From assembly GCA_050291465.1 (NCBI GenBank), contig JBNKJV010000015.1, positions 1 to 64,000 on the forward strand: a stretch of DNA of 64,000 nucleotides, given 5' to 3'. Positions 17,065-26,227 of the stretch are shown one piece after another. The DNA is from CBFDBF01 sp050291465. GTDB lineage: Bacteria; Pseudomonadota; Gammaproteobacteria; Chromatiales; Chromatiaceae. Positions within the stretch are counted from its first letter, which is position 1. Each line of letters begins with the position of its first letter. The notes beneath the pieces were generated by a model, which saw only the letters and a program-made list of their open reading frames with translations, was not told the origin of the DNA and made no database searches. A program made the position numbers and the translations under genes.

Positions 17065-17997
17065 ATGTCTGCACTTATTTGTGGCTCCTTCGCCTATGAC
17101 ACCATCATGGTCTTCCATGACCATTTCAAGAACCATATCCTGCCGGAGCAGGTGCATATCCTGAACGTTTCGTTTCTGGTGCCCGATCTGCGGCGCGAGT
17201 TCGGAGGGTGTGCCGGTAACATCGCCTATAACCTGGCCCTGCTGGGAGGCGACGGCAGGCCGATGGGTACCGTGGGCAAGGATTTCAGTCAATACGCCGA
17301 GTGGATGGATTCCCGCGGCATCAGCCGCGATCATGTGCGGATAATAGAAAACGAATACACCGCCCAGGCCTATATCACCACTGATCAGGATGACAATCAG
17401 ATAACCGCTTTTCACCCTGGGGCGATGAATTTCTCCCATGAAAACCGGGTCAGTGACGCCGAAGGCGTTACTATCGGCATGGTTTCTCCGGACGGCAGGC
17501 AGGGTATGTTGGAGCACGCCGAGCAGTTCGTTGCGGCGGGCATACCTTTCGTTTTTGATCCGGGACAGGGAATGCCGATGTTCAGCGGCGATGATCTGTT
17601 GAAGTTCGCGCAACAGGCGACCTGGCTGGCCTTTAACGATTACGAAGCCAAGCTGATGGAAGAGCGCACGGGCAGGAGCCCGGAGCAACTGGCGGAGATG
17701 GCGGAGGCGGTGGTGGTAACCGCCGGTGGTGAAGGGTCCACCATATATACCCAAAAACGTGTTTACCGTATTCCCGCCTGTCCGGTGGCGAAATTGGAGG
17801 ATCCTACGGGCTGCGGCGACGCCTATCGGGCCGGCCTGCTCTATGGCCTGATGCACGGGGCGGATTGGGAGGTTACCGGGCGTATTGCGGCCCTGATGGG
17901 GGCGATAAAAATTGAACAGCCGGGGACGCAAAACCACAGCTTCACCAGCGATGAGTTTGGCGATCGTTTTAAAGAATCTTTCGGTTTTTCCTTTTGA
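17065..17997 (+). CDS. PfkB-family sugar or nucleoside kinase
   Basis: 310 residues with the ribokinase fold. The first signature is the GGCAGNIAYNLALLG run near residue 49; the second, DPTGCGDAYRAG, contains the catalytic base Asp252. Proteins of this kind in beta- and gammaproteobacteria are often annotated as adenosine kinase-like carbohydrate kinases; substrate cannot be fixed from sequence. AAGAGA lies before the ATG. It stands alone, 109 bp after dgkA. Confidence 0.88.
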   Translation: MSALICGSFAYDTIMVFHDHFKNHILPEQVHILNVSFLVPDLRREFGGCAGNIAYNLALLGGDGRPMGTVGKDFSQYAEWMDSRGISRDHVRIIENEYTAQAYITTDQDDNQITAFHPGAMNFSHENRVSDAEGVTIGMVSPDGRQGMLEHAEQFVAAGIPFVFDPGQGMPMFSGDDLLKFAQQATWLAFNDYEAKLMEERTGRSPEQLAEMAEAVVVTAGGEGSTIYTQKRVYRIPACPVAKLEDPTGCGDAYRAGLLYGLMHGADWEVTGRIAALMGAIKIEQPGTQNHSFTSDEFGDRFKESFGFSF

Positions 17998-18112
17998 TAA
18001 ACCGGTGACGCAATACCCGTGACAGCGAGACCCGATGGATAGGGGTGTAGACAGAAGGATGGACGGTTCTGGTCTATATATACCACTGAACCGGATATAC
18101 AGGAGGTGCGAA

Positions 18113-18682
18113 ATGAAGAAGCCGGCCGGAGTGTTCCTCGTTTCCGTATTGATGGTGTTGGGGCTGACTATAGCCGGTGGTGTGGTGCTGCCGGAAAATG
18201 CCGTGGCGGCATCGGCGGCAGAGATCGATATCGGTGTGAACGGAACGTTGAAGCGGTTCCGGAAAGAGATAACCGGGGGTGATGAGTTTCTGAACAAGGC
18301 CAGCGGTGTATTGGTTTTTCCCGCCGTTTATAAGGCCGGCATGGGGATCGGCGGGGAGTACGGGGAGGGTGCTTTGCGTATCGGTGGCAAGACCGTGACC
18401 TATTACAGCACTGCTGCCGCCTCCTTCGGTTTTCAGTTGGGTGCACAGGCCAAATCGCTGGTGGTGGTTTTTCTGACCGAGCCGGCGCTTGAAAAATTCC
18501 GCAAGAGCAGCGGCTGGAAGGCCGGGGTCGACGGATCCATTGCCGTAATCAAGTGGGGGATCGGGGAGGATATCAACAATGTGGATATCAAGGATCCGGT
18601 GGTGGGGTTTGTTTTCAACAACAAGGGGCTGATGTATAACCTGACCCTGGAAGGTTCCAAATTCACCAAGATCGTGCGCTGA
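18113..18682 (+). CDS. SYLF/YSC84-domain lipid-binding protein, exported
   Basis: 189 residues. A signal peptide (MKKPAGVFLVSVLMVLGL, then a likely cut after about residue 33) precedes one SYLF domain, recognised by NKASGVLVFPAVYKAGMGIGGEYGEGAL and by the closing YNLTLEGSKFTKI. SYLF proteins bind phosphoinositides in eukaryotes; bacterial ones are periplasmic and of unknown role. The strong AGGAGGTG at 18101 fixes the start. It converges on the YyaL-like gene with only 5 bp between stops. Confidence 0.88.
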   Translation: MKKPAGVFLVSVLMVLGLTIAGGVVLPENAVAASAAEIDIGVNGTLKRFRKEITGGDEFLNKASGVLVFPAVYKAGMGIGGEYGEGALRIGGKTVTYYSTAAASFGFQLGAQAKSLVVVFLTEPALEKFRKSSGWKAGVDGSIAVIKWGIGEDINNVDIKDPVVGFVFNNKGLMYNLTLEGSKFTKIVR

Positions 18683-18687
18683 CTCCC

Positions 18688-20742
18688 TTACCCTGGCCGG
18701 GTGACCTCGGTCTCCGACAAGGCTGCGTCAAAACGCTCGAAATCATCCATGGGTTCCCGGCAGGCGGTTCCCCGACAGAGGTAGGCGATGGTCCCGGCGC
18801 CGGCCTTCTTCTCTTCCAGTAGAGGAGGAAGTCCTTTTTCGTTTGCGGGAATGGCAATGCAATAACGGCGCGGAGCAAATCGGTTCTGTGCGCGCTCCTG
18901 CCAGCGCTGCAACTCCCTCCCTTCCCCACGTAGTACTATGATCTCGTCGGGATGCAGATACTCATCCAACGCCTCCAGCAGCGTGCAGTGGGCCTGAGGA
19001 AAGCGTTCCAGTGCATCCCATGCCCCTCGCAGTGTCCGTTCAGCCGCGTCCAGGTAGCGCGTCCTTCCGGTCAGGTGTCCCAGCAGCAGCAGTGATCGGG
19101 CGGCCACCCCGTTTCCTGACGGCGTGGACTCGTCGGTCAAGGGTTTCGGACGATGAATAAGCGGTTCGTGATCATCGGCGGTGAAAAAGAATCCTCCGGA
19201 CGCAGGGTCTTCGAAGTGCTCCAGGAGTGTGTCGGCCAGCGCCATGGCGAAGGTGAGATCATGACCGCGCCAACGGGTCTGTAACAACTCCAGGAGCGCC
19301 GCCAGAAGGAAGGCATAGTCATCCAGATAACCCGCAAGGTGGGCCAGGCCGTCTTTGTGTGACGCCAGCAGCCGGCCGTTTTTCCACATCCGGTCTTTTA
19401 TAAATTGCAGGGCCCGTTCGGCCGAGCGGGTCAGTGTCGACTCGGACAGCAGGCGCCCGGCCCTGGCCATGGCGCGAATCATGAGTCCGTTCCAGGCCGT
19501 GAGGTTCTTGTCGTCGCACCCCGGTCGGGCCCGCTTTTCCCGTTCTTGCAACAGCTTTTTCCGTACCGAATCCAGGAGCCTGGCTGTGGTCTCGTCAAGC
19601 GGCTGTTTGCCGTTGCAGTGCAGGTGCCAGCGACCCTCAAAATTGGGGGGGCGATCGAGACCGGAACGAGCGGCGACCGCCCCGTACTCCTCGGGAGTCA
19701 GCAGTGCCGCAACCTGTTGCGGATCCCAGAGATAGTACCGCCCTTCTTCCCCTTCGCTGTCCGCATCCAGAGAGGAGTAGTAGCCGCCGTCAGGTGACTG
19801 CATCTCGCGTATCACCCAGCCGGCCGTTTGCCGTGCGGTGTCGCGGTAGAGATCTCTGCCCGTGGCCAGCCAGGCCTCGCTATAGATTTCCAGCAGCGGT
19901 CCGTTGTCATAGAGCATCTTCTCAAAGTGCGGGATCATCCATCGGTCATCCACCGAATAACGGAAGAATCCGCCGCCCAACTGATCGTTGATTCCTCCCG
20001 TCGCCATGCGGGTCAGGGTGTGCTCCAGAAGATGGAGCAGATTCCGGCGTTGTTTGTCAGCGATATCCGCGTTGCCCCAATGATTAATGAGACGTTTCAG
20101 ACTCTCCGCATGGGGAAATTTCGGGGCCTGCCCGAAGCCGCCGTAACGGGGGTCGAAACTGTGCTCCAACTGCTTAACGGCAGCGGCCAGGGGCATCGCG
20201 TCCAGGGCCTGGGTGGTTAACGCTGAAGCCGGACTAAAGGCGGCCAGGGTTTCCCGCAAGGCAATATTCTGTTCGTCTATGGCCGCCCGTTGTTCCCGGT
20301 AGGCGGCGGCGATGCGCCGCAGGAGTTCCCGGAAGGGAAGCAGTCCGTGACGCGGTTCGTTGGGAAAATAGGTTCCGGCAAAAAAAGGGGATTGGTCCTC
20401 AGGGGTGAGAAATACGGTCAGGGGCCAGCCGCCCGGACGTTGCGCGAGGATTTGATGTGCCGACTGATAGACCCTGTCCAGATCAGGCCGCTCCTCCCGG
20501 TCGACCTTGATGTTGACGAACAGGGCGTTCATCAGCTCCGCGGTCTCCGGATCTTCAAACGATTCATGTGCCATGACATGACACCAGTGGCAGGCGGAAT
20601 ATCCGATGGAGAGCAGGATCGGGGTATCGCGTTCCCTTGCCAGAGCAAGGGCTTCGGCCCCCCAGGGATACCAGTCAACGGGATTGTCCGCGTGCTGTTG
20701 AAGATAGGGACTGGTGGAATCTGCAAGTCGATTGCGAGACAT
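18688..20742 (-). CDS. YyaL/SPATA20-like thioredoxin-domain protein (DUF255)
   Basis: 684 residues. The N-terminal thioredoxin-like domain begins with NRLADSTSPYLQQHADNPVDWYPWG and has CHWCHVM with Cys51 and Cys54. The rest is an alpha/alpha-barrel resembling glycosidase or N-acylglucosamine 2-epimerase folds (residues ~200-600). The family is widespread and its activity is not established. There is no signal peptide, so it is cytoplasmic. The start ATG at 20742 opens the conserved MSRNRLAD. Confidence 0.92.
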   Translation of the reverse strand: MSRNRLADSTSPYLQQHADNPVDWYPWGAEALALARERDTPILLSIGYSACHWCHVMAHESFEDPETAELMNALFVNIKVDREERPDLDRVYQSAHQILAQRPGGWPLTVFLTPEDQSPFFAGTYFPNEPRHGLLPFRELLRRIAAAYREQRAAIDEQNIALRETLAAFSPASALTTQALDAMPLAAAVKQLEHSFDPRYGGFGQAPKFPHAESLKRLINHWGNADIADKQRRNLLHLLEHTLTRMATGGINDQLGGGFFRYSVDDRWMIPHFEKMLYDNGPLLEIYSEAWLATGRDLYRDTARQTAGWVIREMQSPDGGYYSSLDADSEGEEGRYYLWDPQQVAALLTPEEYGAVAARSGLDRPPNFEGRWHLHCNGKQPLDETTARLLDSVRKKLLQEREKRARPGCDDKNLTAWNGLMIRAMARAGRLLSESTLTRSAERALQFIKDRMWKNGRLLASHKDGLAHLAGYLDDYAFLLAALLELLQTRWRGHDLTFAMALADTLLEHFEDPASGGFFFTADDHEPLIHRPKPLTDESTPSGNGVAARSLLLLGHLTGRTRYLDAAERTLRGAWDALERFPQAHCTLLEALDEYLHPDEIIVLRGEGRELQRWQERAQNRFAPRRYCIAIPANEKGLPPLLEEKKAGAGTIAYLCRGTACREPMDDFERFDAALSETEVTRPG

Positions 20743-20921
20743 GGCGCGATGCGTGGGGCTTGGTCAGAGGTTCTTTTACCTTAGCAGCCGCTTAGGCAAT
20801 GAAATACAGGTTTTGACAGGGGTATTCCCAGGCACGGCACGCGAGTGACCGTGCCTCGAAAATGGATAACGGGTTGCAGGGGTTACGTTTGCTACGGAAT
20901 AGGCGTGGAGGGTGATACGCC

Positions 20922-21260
20922 CTAATCGGAGGCGAGCTGCAGGATCTCCTCCCGAATGCGAGAGCGATGGGGTTCGGGCAAGCGAGCCCAATTCTCCGCT
21001 ACGGTAACCGCATCAGGGGCAAGTTCAGGGTCCTTGTCGCCGAACATTAGCCAGGCAGGGCTGACCTCCAGCTCTTTAGCGATCTGGTCGATTTTGCGGG
21101 GTCGCAGACTTTTTCCGTTTTCAATTTTCTGGATAACCGCTTGGTTGGTGCCGGCGCGCCGTGCCAGCTGTTCCTGGGTCCAGCCCTTTTCGAGACGCCG
21201 GGATCGCATGCGCTGCCCCAGGGTCGCGGGGGACATAAAGTTCAACTTCTCAGTTATCAT
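20922..21260 (-). CDS. XRE-family transcriptional regulator
   Basis: 112 residues. An XRE/Cro helix-turn-helix fills about residues 12-67 (LGQRMRSRRLEKGWTQEQLARRAGTNQAVIQKIENGK). The short C-terminal tail has no known ligand domain. Two starts are possible, ATG at 21260 or ATG at 21236. A perfect dyad lies 26 bp upstream (21286-21303), a plausible autoregulatory operator. It is divergent from lgt. Targets are unknown. Confidence 0.88.
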   Translation of the reverse strand: MITEKLNFMSPATLGQRMRSRRLEKGWTQEQLARRAGTNQAVIQKIENGKSLRPRKIDQIAKELEVSPAWLMFGDKDPELAPDAVTVAENWARLPEPHRSRIREEILQLASD

Positions 21261-21285
21261 GCAACTTACCCTTCTTTAACGGTTT

Positions 21286-21303
21286 TTTCTGGTTTGCCAG
21301 AAA
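21286..21303. promoter_or_regulatory. Perfect dyad, possible operator of the XRE regulator
   Basis: TTTCTGG-TTTG-CCAGAAA is an exact 7-bp inverted repeat with a 4-base centre, 26 bp before the regulator start. XRE regulators commonly bind such dyads at their own promoter. It could also affect lgt, which starts 173 bp away on the other strand. Confidence 0.5.
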
Positions 21304-21475
21304 GCTAGCGGCAGCTGTTGCGGATTCTTAAATGCGGTTGTGGCATATTTTTCCGCTAAATAGGCGTCATAAAGGCGATTTTTCACCTTTGCTCCCCTGT
21401 TCCGGCGCAGAATTCCCGGCGAAATGGCGCCGATTCTTTTTTATCAGGCCTGCCGGGCTGGTAAGATAGCGCCCC

Positions 21476-22309
21476 ATGTTGACCTATCCGGCGATCAATC
21501 CCGTAGCCTTCTCCATCGGCCCGTTAGACGTTCATTGGTATGGATTGACTTACTTGGTGGGGTTCATCGGCGGGTGGTGGTTGGGCCGTGTGCGCGCCTC
21601 CCGACCCGACTCCGGCTGGAGCGTCAGGGAAGTGGATGAACTGGTGTTCTACCTGGCCCTCGGGGTGGTTCTGGGAGGGCGCATCGGATACATCCTGTTC
21701 TATGCCTTTTCCGCATTTTTGGATGATCCGCTTCTCCTGTTCCGGGTTCAGGAGGGCGGAATGTCTTTCCATGGTGGTCTGCTGGGGGTGATGCTGGCCA
21801 TGTGGTTCTTCGGGCGTCGTTTCGGCCATCGTTTCTTTGCGAGCACGGATTTCATCGCCCCGCTGGTCCCTATCGGCTTGGGGGCGGGTCGCATCGGGAA
21901 CTTCATCAATGGTGAGCTTTGGGGTAAGCCCGGGGATGTCCCCTGGGCCATGCAGCTGTCCTGTGTTCGCTTTCCAGGTGCCTGCCGTGACCTGCCGGCA
22001 GGATCGATTCACAGTCTGCCTCTCCATCCTTCGCAGCTCTACGAAGCGGGACTGGAAGGGTTGCTCCTGTTTCTCATCCTCTGGTTCTATTCCGCGCGGC
22101 CACGTCCGACTATGGCGGTCTCAGGCGTATTTCTGTTCTGTTACGGCCTGTTTCGATTTGCGGTGGAATTTATTCGAGTTCCCGATGCCCATATAGGCTA
22201 TCTAGCCTTCGGCTGGATCACTTTGGGGCAGCTGTTGACCTTGCCCATGGTGGCGGGGGGACTGGCGTTGGTGACGGCGGCCTATGTAAAAGATAAGGGG
22301 CGGAAATAA
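21476..22309 (+). CDS. lgt: Prolipoprotein diacylglyceryl transferase
   Basis: 277 residues, seven membrane segments. Lgt adds diacylglycerol to the lipobox cysteine of prolipoproteins at the inner membrane. Family marks are DVHWYGLTYLVGF near the start, MSFHGGLLG and the signature GRIGNFINGELWG. RlpA, encoded later, is one likely substrate. lgt is followed directly by thyA (2-bp gap), the usual order. Start ATG at 21476 fits the family N terminus. Confidence 0.97.
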   Translation: MLTYPAINPVAFSIGPLDVHWYGLTYLVGFIGGWWLGRVRASRPDSGWSVREVDELVFYLALGVVLGGRIGYILFYAFSAFLDDPLLLFRVQEGGMSFHGGLLGVMLAMWFFGRRFGHRFFASTDFIAPLVPIGLGAGRIGNFINGELWGKPGDVPWAMQLSCVRFPGACRDLPAGSIHSLPLHPSQLYEAGLEGLLLFLILWFYSARPRPTMAVSGVFLFCYGLFRFAVEFIRVPDAHIGYLAFGWITLGQLLTLPMVAGGLALVTAAYVKDKGRK

Positions 22310-22311
22310 TT

Positions 22312-23106
22312 ATGCATCAGTATCTTGATCTCATGCGCCATGTGCGTGACCACGGAATTCGCCGGGAAGATCGTACCGGCACAGGTACCGTGAGTGTATT
22401 CGGGTATCAGATACGCTTTGATCTTGCTAGCGGGTTTCCGGTGGTCACAACCAAGAAACTTCACCTGCGTTCCATTATTCATGAACTGCTGTGGTTTCTG
22501 CAGGGCGATACCAATATCAGATACTTGCAGGAAAACGGGGTTTCCATCTGGGATGAGTGGGCTGATGAGAACGGCGACCTCGGGCCTGTTTACGGCCACC
22601 AGTGGCGTTCCTGGCCGCGGTCTGACGGGGGTAGTATCGATCAGATCAGCGAGGTCCTCGATCAGATCCGTACCAATCCGGATTCCCGCCGCCTGATGGT
22701 CTCCGCCTGGAACCCGACCGACGTGGAAGCCATGGCATTGCCCCCCTGTCATTGCCTGTTTCAGTTCTACGTGGCGAACGGGCGGCTCTCTTGTCAGCTC
22801 TATCAGCGAAGTGCTGACATATTTCTCGGGGTTCCTTTTAATATTGCGTCCTACGCCCTGTTGACCATGATGGTGGCCCAGGTGACCGGCCTGCAACCGG
22901 GGGATTTTGTTCATACCTTCGGCGATGCGCATCTTTACTCCAATCACCTGGAGCAGGTGGAGACGCAATTGGCGCGGGAGCCGCACCCGTTGCCTGTTAT
23001 GCAGATGAATCCGGAGGTGCGATCGCTGTTCGATTTCCGCTACGAAGATTTCGAGCTGGTAGGTTACGATCCGCACCCTCACATCAAGGCACCGGTAGCG
23101 GTCTGA
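22312..23106 (+). CDS. thyA: Thymidylate synthase
   Basis: 264 residues, exactly the E. coli length. It methylates dUMP to dTMP with methylene-THF, giving dihydrofolate. The nucleophile is Cys146 in LPPCHCLFQFYV; RTGTGTVSVFG at the start binds phosphate, and the DxxDAHLY-like FGDAHLYSNH motif is present. It starts two bases after lgt. folA, which recycles the dihydrofolate, lies 2 kb on, beyond the AsmA gene. Confidence 0.98.
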   Translation: MHQYLDLMRHVRDHGIRREDRTGTGTVSVFGYQIRFDLASGFPVVTTKKLHLRSIIHELLWFLQGDTNIRYLQENGVSIWDEWADENGDLGPVYGHQWRSWPRSDGGSIDQISEVLDQIRTNPDSRRLMVSAWNPTDVEAMALPPCHCLFQFYVANGRLSCQLYQRSADIFLGVPFNIASYALLTMMVAQVTGLQPGDFVHTFGDAHLYSNHLEQVETQLAREPHPLPVMQMNPEVRSLFDFRYEDFELVGYDPHPHIKAPVAV

Positions 23107-23176
23107 AGTTAACAGTTAGCAGTTTTTAGTTGACGGGGTTCGGTTGTCTTCGGCGGGACGGAGCCCCTTTAAGGGT

Positions 23177-24934
23177 TTATTTACCCAACAGCCCTTTTAA
23201 TTTGCCCCCCACGCCTTCCAGCGTCTCTTTAATGGCTGTCCCTCCTTTTTCCACCATGTTTCCTGATCGTTCCTCCGGAACCGTGCCTCCGGCCGCGATC
23301 TGGAGACAGGGGTTTTTCTCGCCGGTTCCCAGTTCACCCAGGCCGATAAGAGCGGCCGGAGGGAAGGCGAACAGTCCGACCACGCCGAGGGCCTTACGGG
23401 CCATGCCTGACTTTTCCAGCGTGTATCTCGGTCTGGCAAGGGTGCCTCCGACCTGAACCGGTACCGCGGTATTCAGGGTGGCGGTTTTTGGCTTAGGTTT
23501 AAACAGGAAATCGATTTTTTCGTCACGCAGATCAATTGTGCCTTTACCGAATACGGTTGCGTTTTCGGAGTCGATAAGAAGAGCTCGACTGGAAGCGATA
23601 CCCTGTTGCACCTGGAAGTCGCTGGCAAGGCAGTTGATGGTGGTGGAGTCGGAGTCTTTGGCGGTAAGAGTTCCCAGGATATTCCACACCCCTCCGGTGA
23701 TGGTGTCGACCCGACCGATACTCAGTCGCCCTGATCCGGCCAGCAGGCGGACGTGCCCGCTAAGGTCGGCCATAAGGGCGGCGATGGAGCCGCCGCTTCC
23801 CTGGAGCTCAATGGAGACATCACCCCGGCTGGTGAGCATCGCCTCATCCCGTGCGGAGCGAATCAGGTTCCCCAGTTCCAGATCGTGCAGGGAAAGGGTC
23901 AGATCGGCGGCCGGAGGCTGTTCACGCGCGTCGATCCGAAATCGGGCTGTTTCCTCCTTCTTCGTTACGGCGTTGGCGGTGAGCACGCCCCCTTTGAGTT
24001 GAATCCCCAGATCCAGGTCGTTAATGGTCAGTCGTTTTCCGCTCACCTGTCCGGCCCTGAAGGTGACGACTCCCTCCCAGCGGCTCAGGAAGGAGGTAGG
24101 TAACGGCTCCCGGCTGAAGATCTTGTCGCGGGCTCCCCGGTCTTCCTCCTCGGTACCGAGGAAGTCCTCCAGGTACAGATGGTCGGATTGAAGATTCGCA
24201 GTCAACCGGGGTTTGCCTCCTGAGGGTAGTTGCAAAGTCAGGTCGCCCCGCAGATTGCTGTCACCGAAGGTGGTTTGCAGTCCTTCAACAGCCGTCTTGC
24301 CCGCATCCTCATTGGGGGGGGTAATCTTCGCGGACAGCCGAAGCGAATTGCCGTTATATTCTCCCTGAAACTTCAGTTTCAGTGCTTTGGTATCCGGTTG
24401 CCGTTGAAGTTCGACGTGAGACGCCTGCAACCGGTGGCTGACACCGCTGCTATGATCCTGCCAGCTGAGGGTCAGCCCGGTTATTTCCAGTTCCTCGATA
24501 TTGGGTAACCTGGTAGGACTCTCATCTCCGTCAATAGGTTGTTTCTCAGCCAATTCCCAGTTTCCCTTGCCTTGTGGATTGCGTTCCAATCGCAGGGCGG
24601 CGTCAAATATTCCGATACGCCGGATAACGACATCGCCAGTAATCAGAGGCCAGAGGGCCAGTTGAGCCTCCAGGCGCTTGGCTGTGATCATGTCCGGTGT
24701 AGAGCCCCATGATGCGTTTTGCAGCCGGAGATCGGTCAGCACCAGCCGCGGTTGAGGGAACAGCTCAATATGAAGGTCTTCTCCGACGCTGATGGTTCGG
24801 CCGGTGCGTTCTTCCGCGGCCGTGATGATATAGTCCCGGTAGTCGTTGAGGTCGAGGGCGTATATCAGCACCAGCCCGCCAGCAAACAATAGCAACAGAA
24901 ATATGGAGAAAAACAGCAGAAGTTTTCGGCCCAT
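23177..24934 (-). CDS. AsmA family protein
   Basis: 585 residues. A single N-terminal membrane segment (LLLFFSIFLLLLFAGGLVLIYAL) anchors a large periplasmic part. Residues ~28-70 match the AsmA start (DYIITAAEERTGRTISVGEDL), and the C-terminal AsmA_2 region has the DVSIELQGSGGSIAALMADLSGHV type block. AsmA-like proteins are thought to bridge inner and outer membranes for phospholipid transport. It lies between thyA and folA on the opposite strand, breaking the usual lgt-thyA-folA run. Confidence 0.92.
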   Translation of the reverse strand: MGRKLLLFFSIFLLLLFAGGLVLIYALDLNDYRDYIITAAEERTGRTISVGEDLHIELFPQPRLVLTDLRLQNASWGSTPDMITAKRLEAQLALWPLITGDVVIRRIGIFDAALRLERNPQGKGNWELAEKQPIDGDESPTRLPNIEELEITGLTLSWQDHSSGVSHRLQASHVELQRQPDTKALKLKFQGEYNGNSLRLSAKITPPNEDAGKTAVEGLQTTFGDSNLRGDLTLQLPSGGKPRLTANLQSDHLYLEDFLGTEEEDRGARDKIFSREPLPTSFLSRWEGVVTFRAGQVSGKRLTINDLDLGIQLKGGVLTANAVTKKEETARFRIDAREQPPAADLTLSLHDLELGNLIRSARDEAMLTSRGDVSIELQGSGGSIAALMADLSGHVRLLAGSGRLSIGRVDTITGGVWNILGTLTAKDSDSTTINCLASDFQVQQGIASSRALLIDSENATVFGKGTIDLRDEKIDFLFKPKPKTATLNTAVPVQVGGTLARPRYTLEKSGMARKALGVVGLFAFPPAALIGLGELGTGEKNPCLQIAAGGTVPEERSGNMVEKGGTAIKETLEGVGGKLKGLLGK

Positions 24935-25073
24935 TACTCGTACCTGTGTCGGTTGCGGATTCCACGCTTCGGGAACGAAGGCGCAGGATTTGAGATCCGT
25001 CGCGCCGGCCCCGATATCTTGACAACTATGTGGTTATCAATGGAGCTGTTTTCGCATGCTATTATTTTAGCCC

Positions 25074-25583
25074 ATGGATAAACGCAAACCTCTGATATCC
25101 ATCATTGTTGCCATGGCGGAAAACCGTGTTATAGGTCGCAATAATGAGCTGCCCTGGCATCTGCCGGCTGACTTGAAACACTTCAAGATGTTGACCGTCG
25201 GCAAGCCGATAATTATGGGGCGCAAGACCTGGGAATCTTTGCCGGGATTGTTGCCGGAGCGACGTCATATCGTACTCACGGGTGATCCCGATTATGTGGC
25301 TGAAGGTTGCCGTATTGTTCACTCCCTGGAGGAGGCGTTGGCGGAGGCGGGGGAGGTGTCGGAAGTGATGATAATCGGCGGTGCCGGACTGTATGCACAG
25401 GCCCTGCCCATCGCCCGGCGAATCTATCTGACTTTGGTGCATGCGGACGTGGACGGGGACTCGCTGTTTCCGGTTATAGATGCAGGTGACTGGGAAGAGG
25501 TGGAACGGGAATGGCATCCACAGGATGACAGGAACCCTTATCCCTACACCTTCCTGACTTTACGGCGGGCAACTCAGGATTAA
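25074..25583 (+). CDS. folA: Dihydrofolate reductase
   Basis: 169 residues. It reduces dihydrofolate to tetrahydrofolate with NADPH. Visible are SIIVAMAENRVIGRNNELPWHLPADLKHFK, with the substrate Asp33, and GRKTWESLP for NADPH. The chromosomal type-I fold is intact to the C-terminal YTFLTLRR strand. It is divergent from the AsmA gene and followed 19 bp on by an uncharacterised gene that is likely on the same transcript. Confidence 0.97.
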   Translation: MDKRKPLISIIVAMAENRVIGRNNELPWHLPADLKHFKMLTVGKPIIMGRKTWESLPGLLPERRHIVLTGDPDYVAEGCRIVHSLEEALAEAGEVSEVMIIGGAGLYAQALPIARRIYLTLVHADVDGDSLFPVIDAGDWEEVEREWHPQDDRNPYPYTFLTLRRATQD

Positions 25584-25602
25584 ACATTCCAGAGGAAAGG
25601 AA

Positions 25603-26157
25603 ATGGCTGATAACCCGGAAATCAAGACCCTGATCGGATCTCTGCAACAACTGTATTCGCGCATGGTTCAGACATTCGTTCACCGGCGGAGCAGCAAATT
25701 GTCCAAAGGTGGTGGGGGTGATGCCGGGTGGGATATTCAGGCCCTGTTGTCGGAGCGACTGGAGAAGCTGGGTACCGCCGCCGACGGATCAGCCGGAGCG
25801 GGTGACGGAGACAAACCACACCTGACGGTCGGTGGTTCGTCCGGTATGGCGGCACCGTCCCGTCATCAGGGTGTGGCGGGGGGCGCACTGTCCCCGGAAA
25901 CCGCCAGTCATTTCCATGAAAGGGGCGCGGACGATCTGATCCATTCCTCGGTAGGAGAGCAGATAAAGGCGCGGGCCCTGGAGCATGTCAATAAGGCCCT
26001 GCTTCTCGCCCGGCAGGGGGATAAGGCAAATTCCCGGTTGCATGCCGATCTCACCAATAGCGCGGTGAAGGAAGCGGCACGGTTCATGGATAGGGAGGAG
26101 TACAAGGAGTTTGTTGATCTGGTGAAGGCGCGGCTGGAAGAGTTCGGAAACGATTAA
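25603..26157 (+). CDS. Uncharacterised protein downstream of folA
   Basis: 184 residues; I do not recognise the family. Residues 1-28 form a helix (NPEIKTLIGSLQQLYSRMVQTFVHRR), residues 30-100 are Gly/Ser/Asp-rich and probably disordered, and residues 105-184 are helical with many charged residues (IKARALEHVNKALLLARQGD, ending EYKEFVDLVKARLEEFGND). No signal peptide or membrane segment, so probably cytoplasmic. A good AGAGGAAAGG ribosome site precedes the ATG. A terminator-like hairpin follows. Confidence 0.75.
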   Translation: MADNPEIKTLIGSLQQLYSRMVQTFVHRRSSKLSKGGGGDAGWDIQALLSERLEKLGTAADGSAGAGDGDKPHLTVGGSSGMAAPSRHQGVAGGALSPETASHFHERGADDLIHSSVGEQIKARALEHVNKALLLARQGDKANSRLHADLTNSAVKEAARFMDREEYKEFVDLVKARLEEFGND

Positions 26158-26188
26158 CACAACCTATCCATAGATGCCTTCTGGCAGC

Positions 26189-26213
26189 GCGAAGGCGAGG
26201 AGCCTCCGCTTTT
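26189..26213 (+). terminator. Possible terminator after the uncharacterised gene
   Basis: GCGAAGG pairs with CCTCCGC (one A-C mismatch) around a 7-base loop and is followed by TTTTA. It sits between convergent genes, 32 bp after the upstream stop. Confidence 0.5.
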
Positions 26214-26227
26214 AGGACAGGTGGAGT

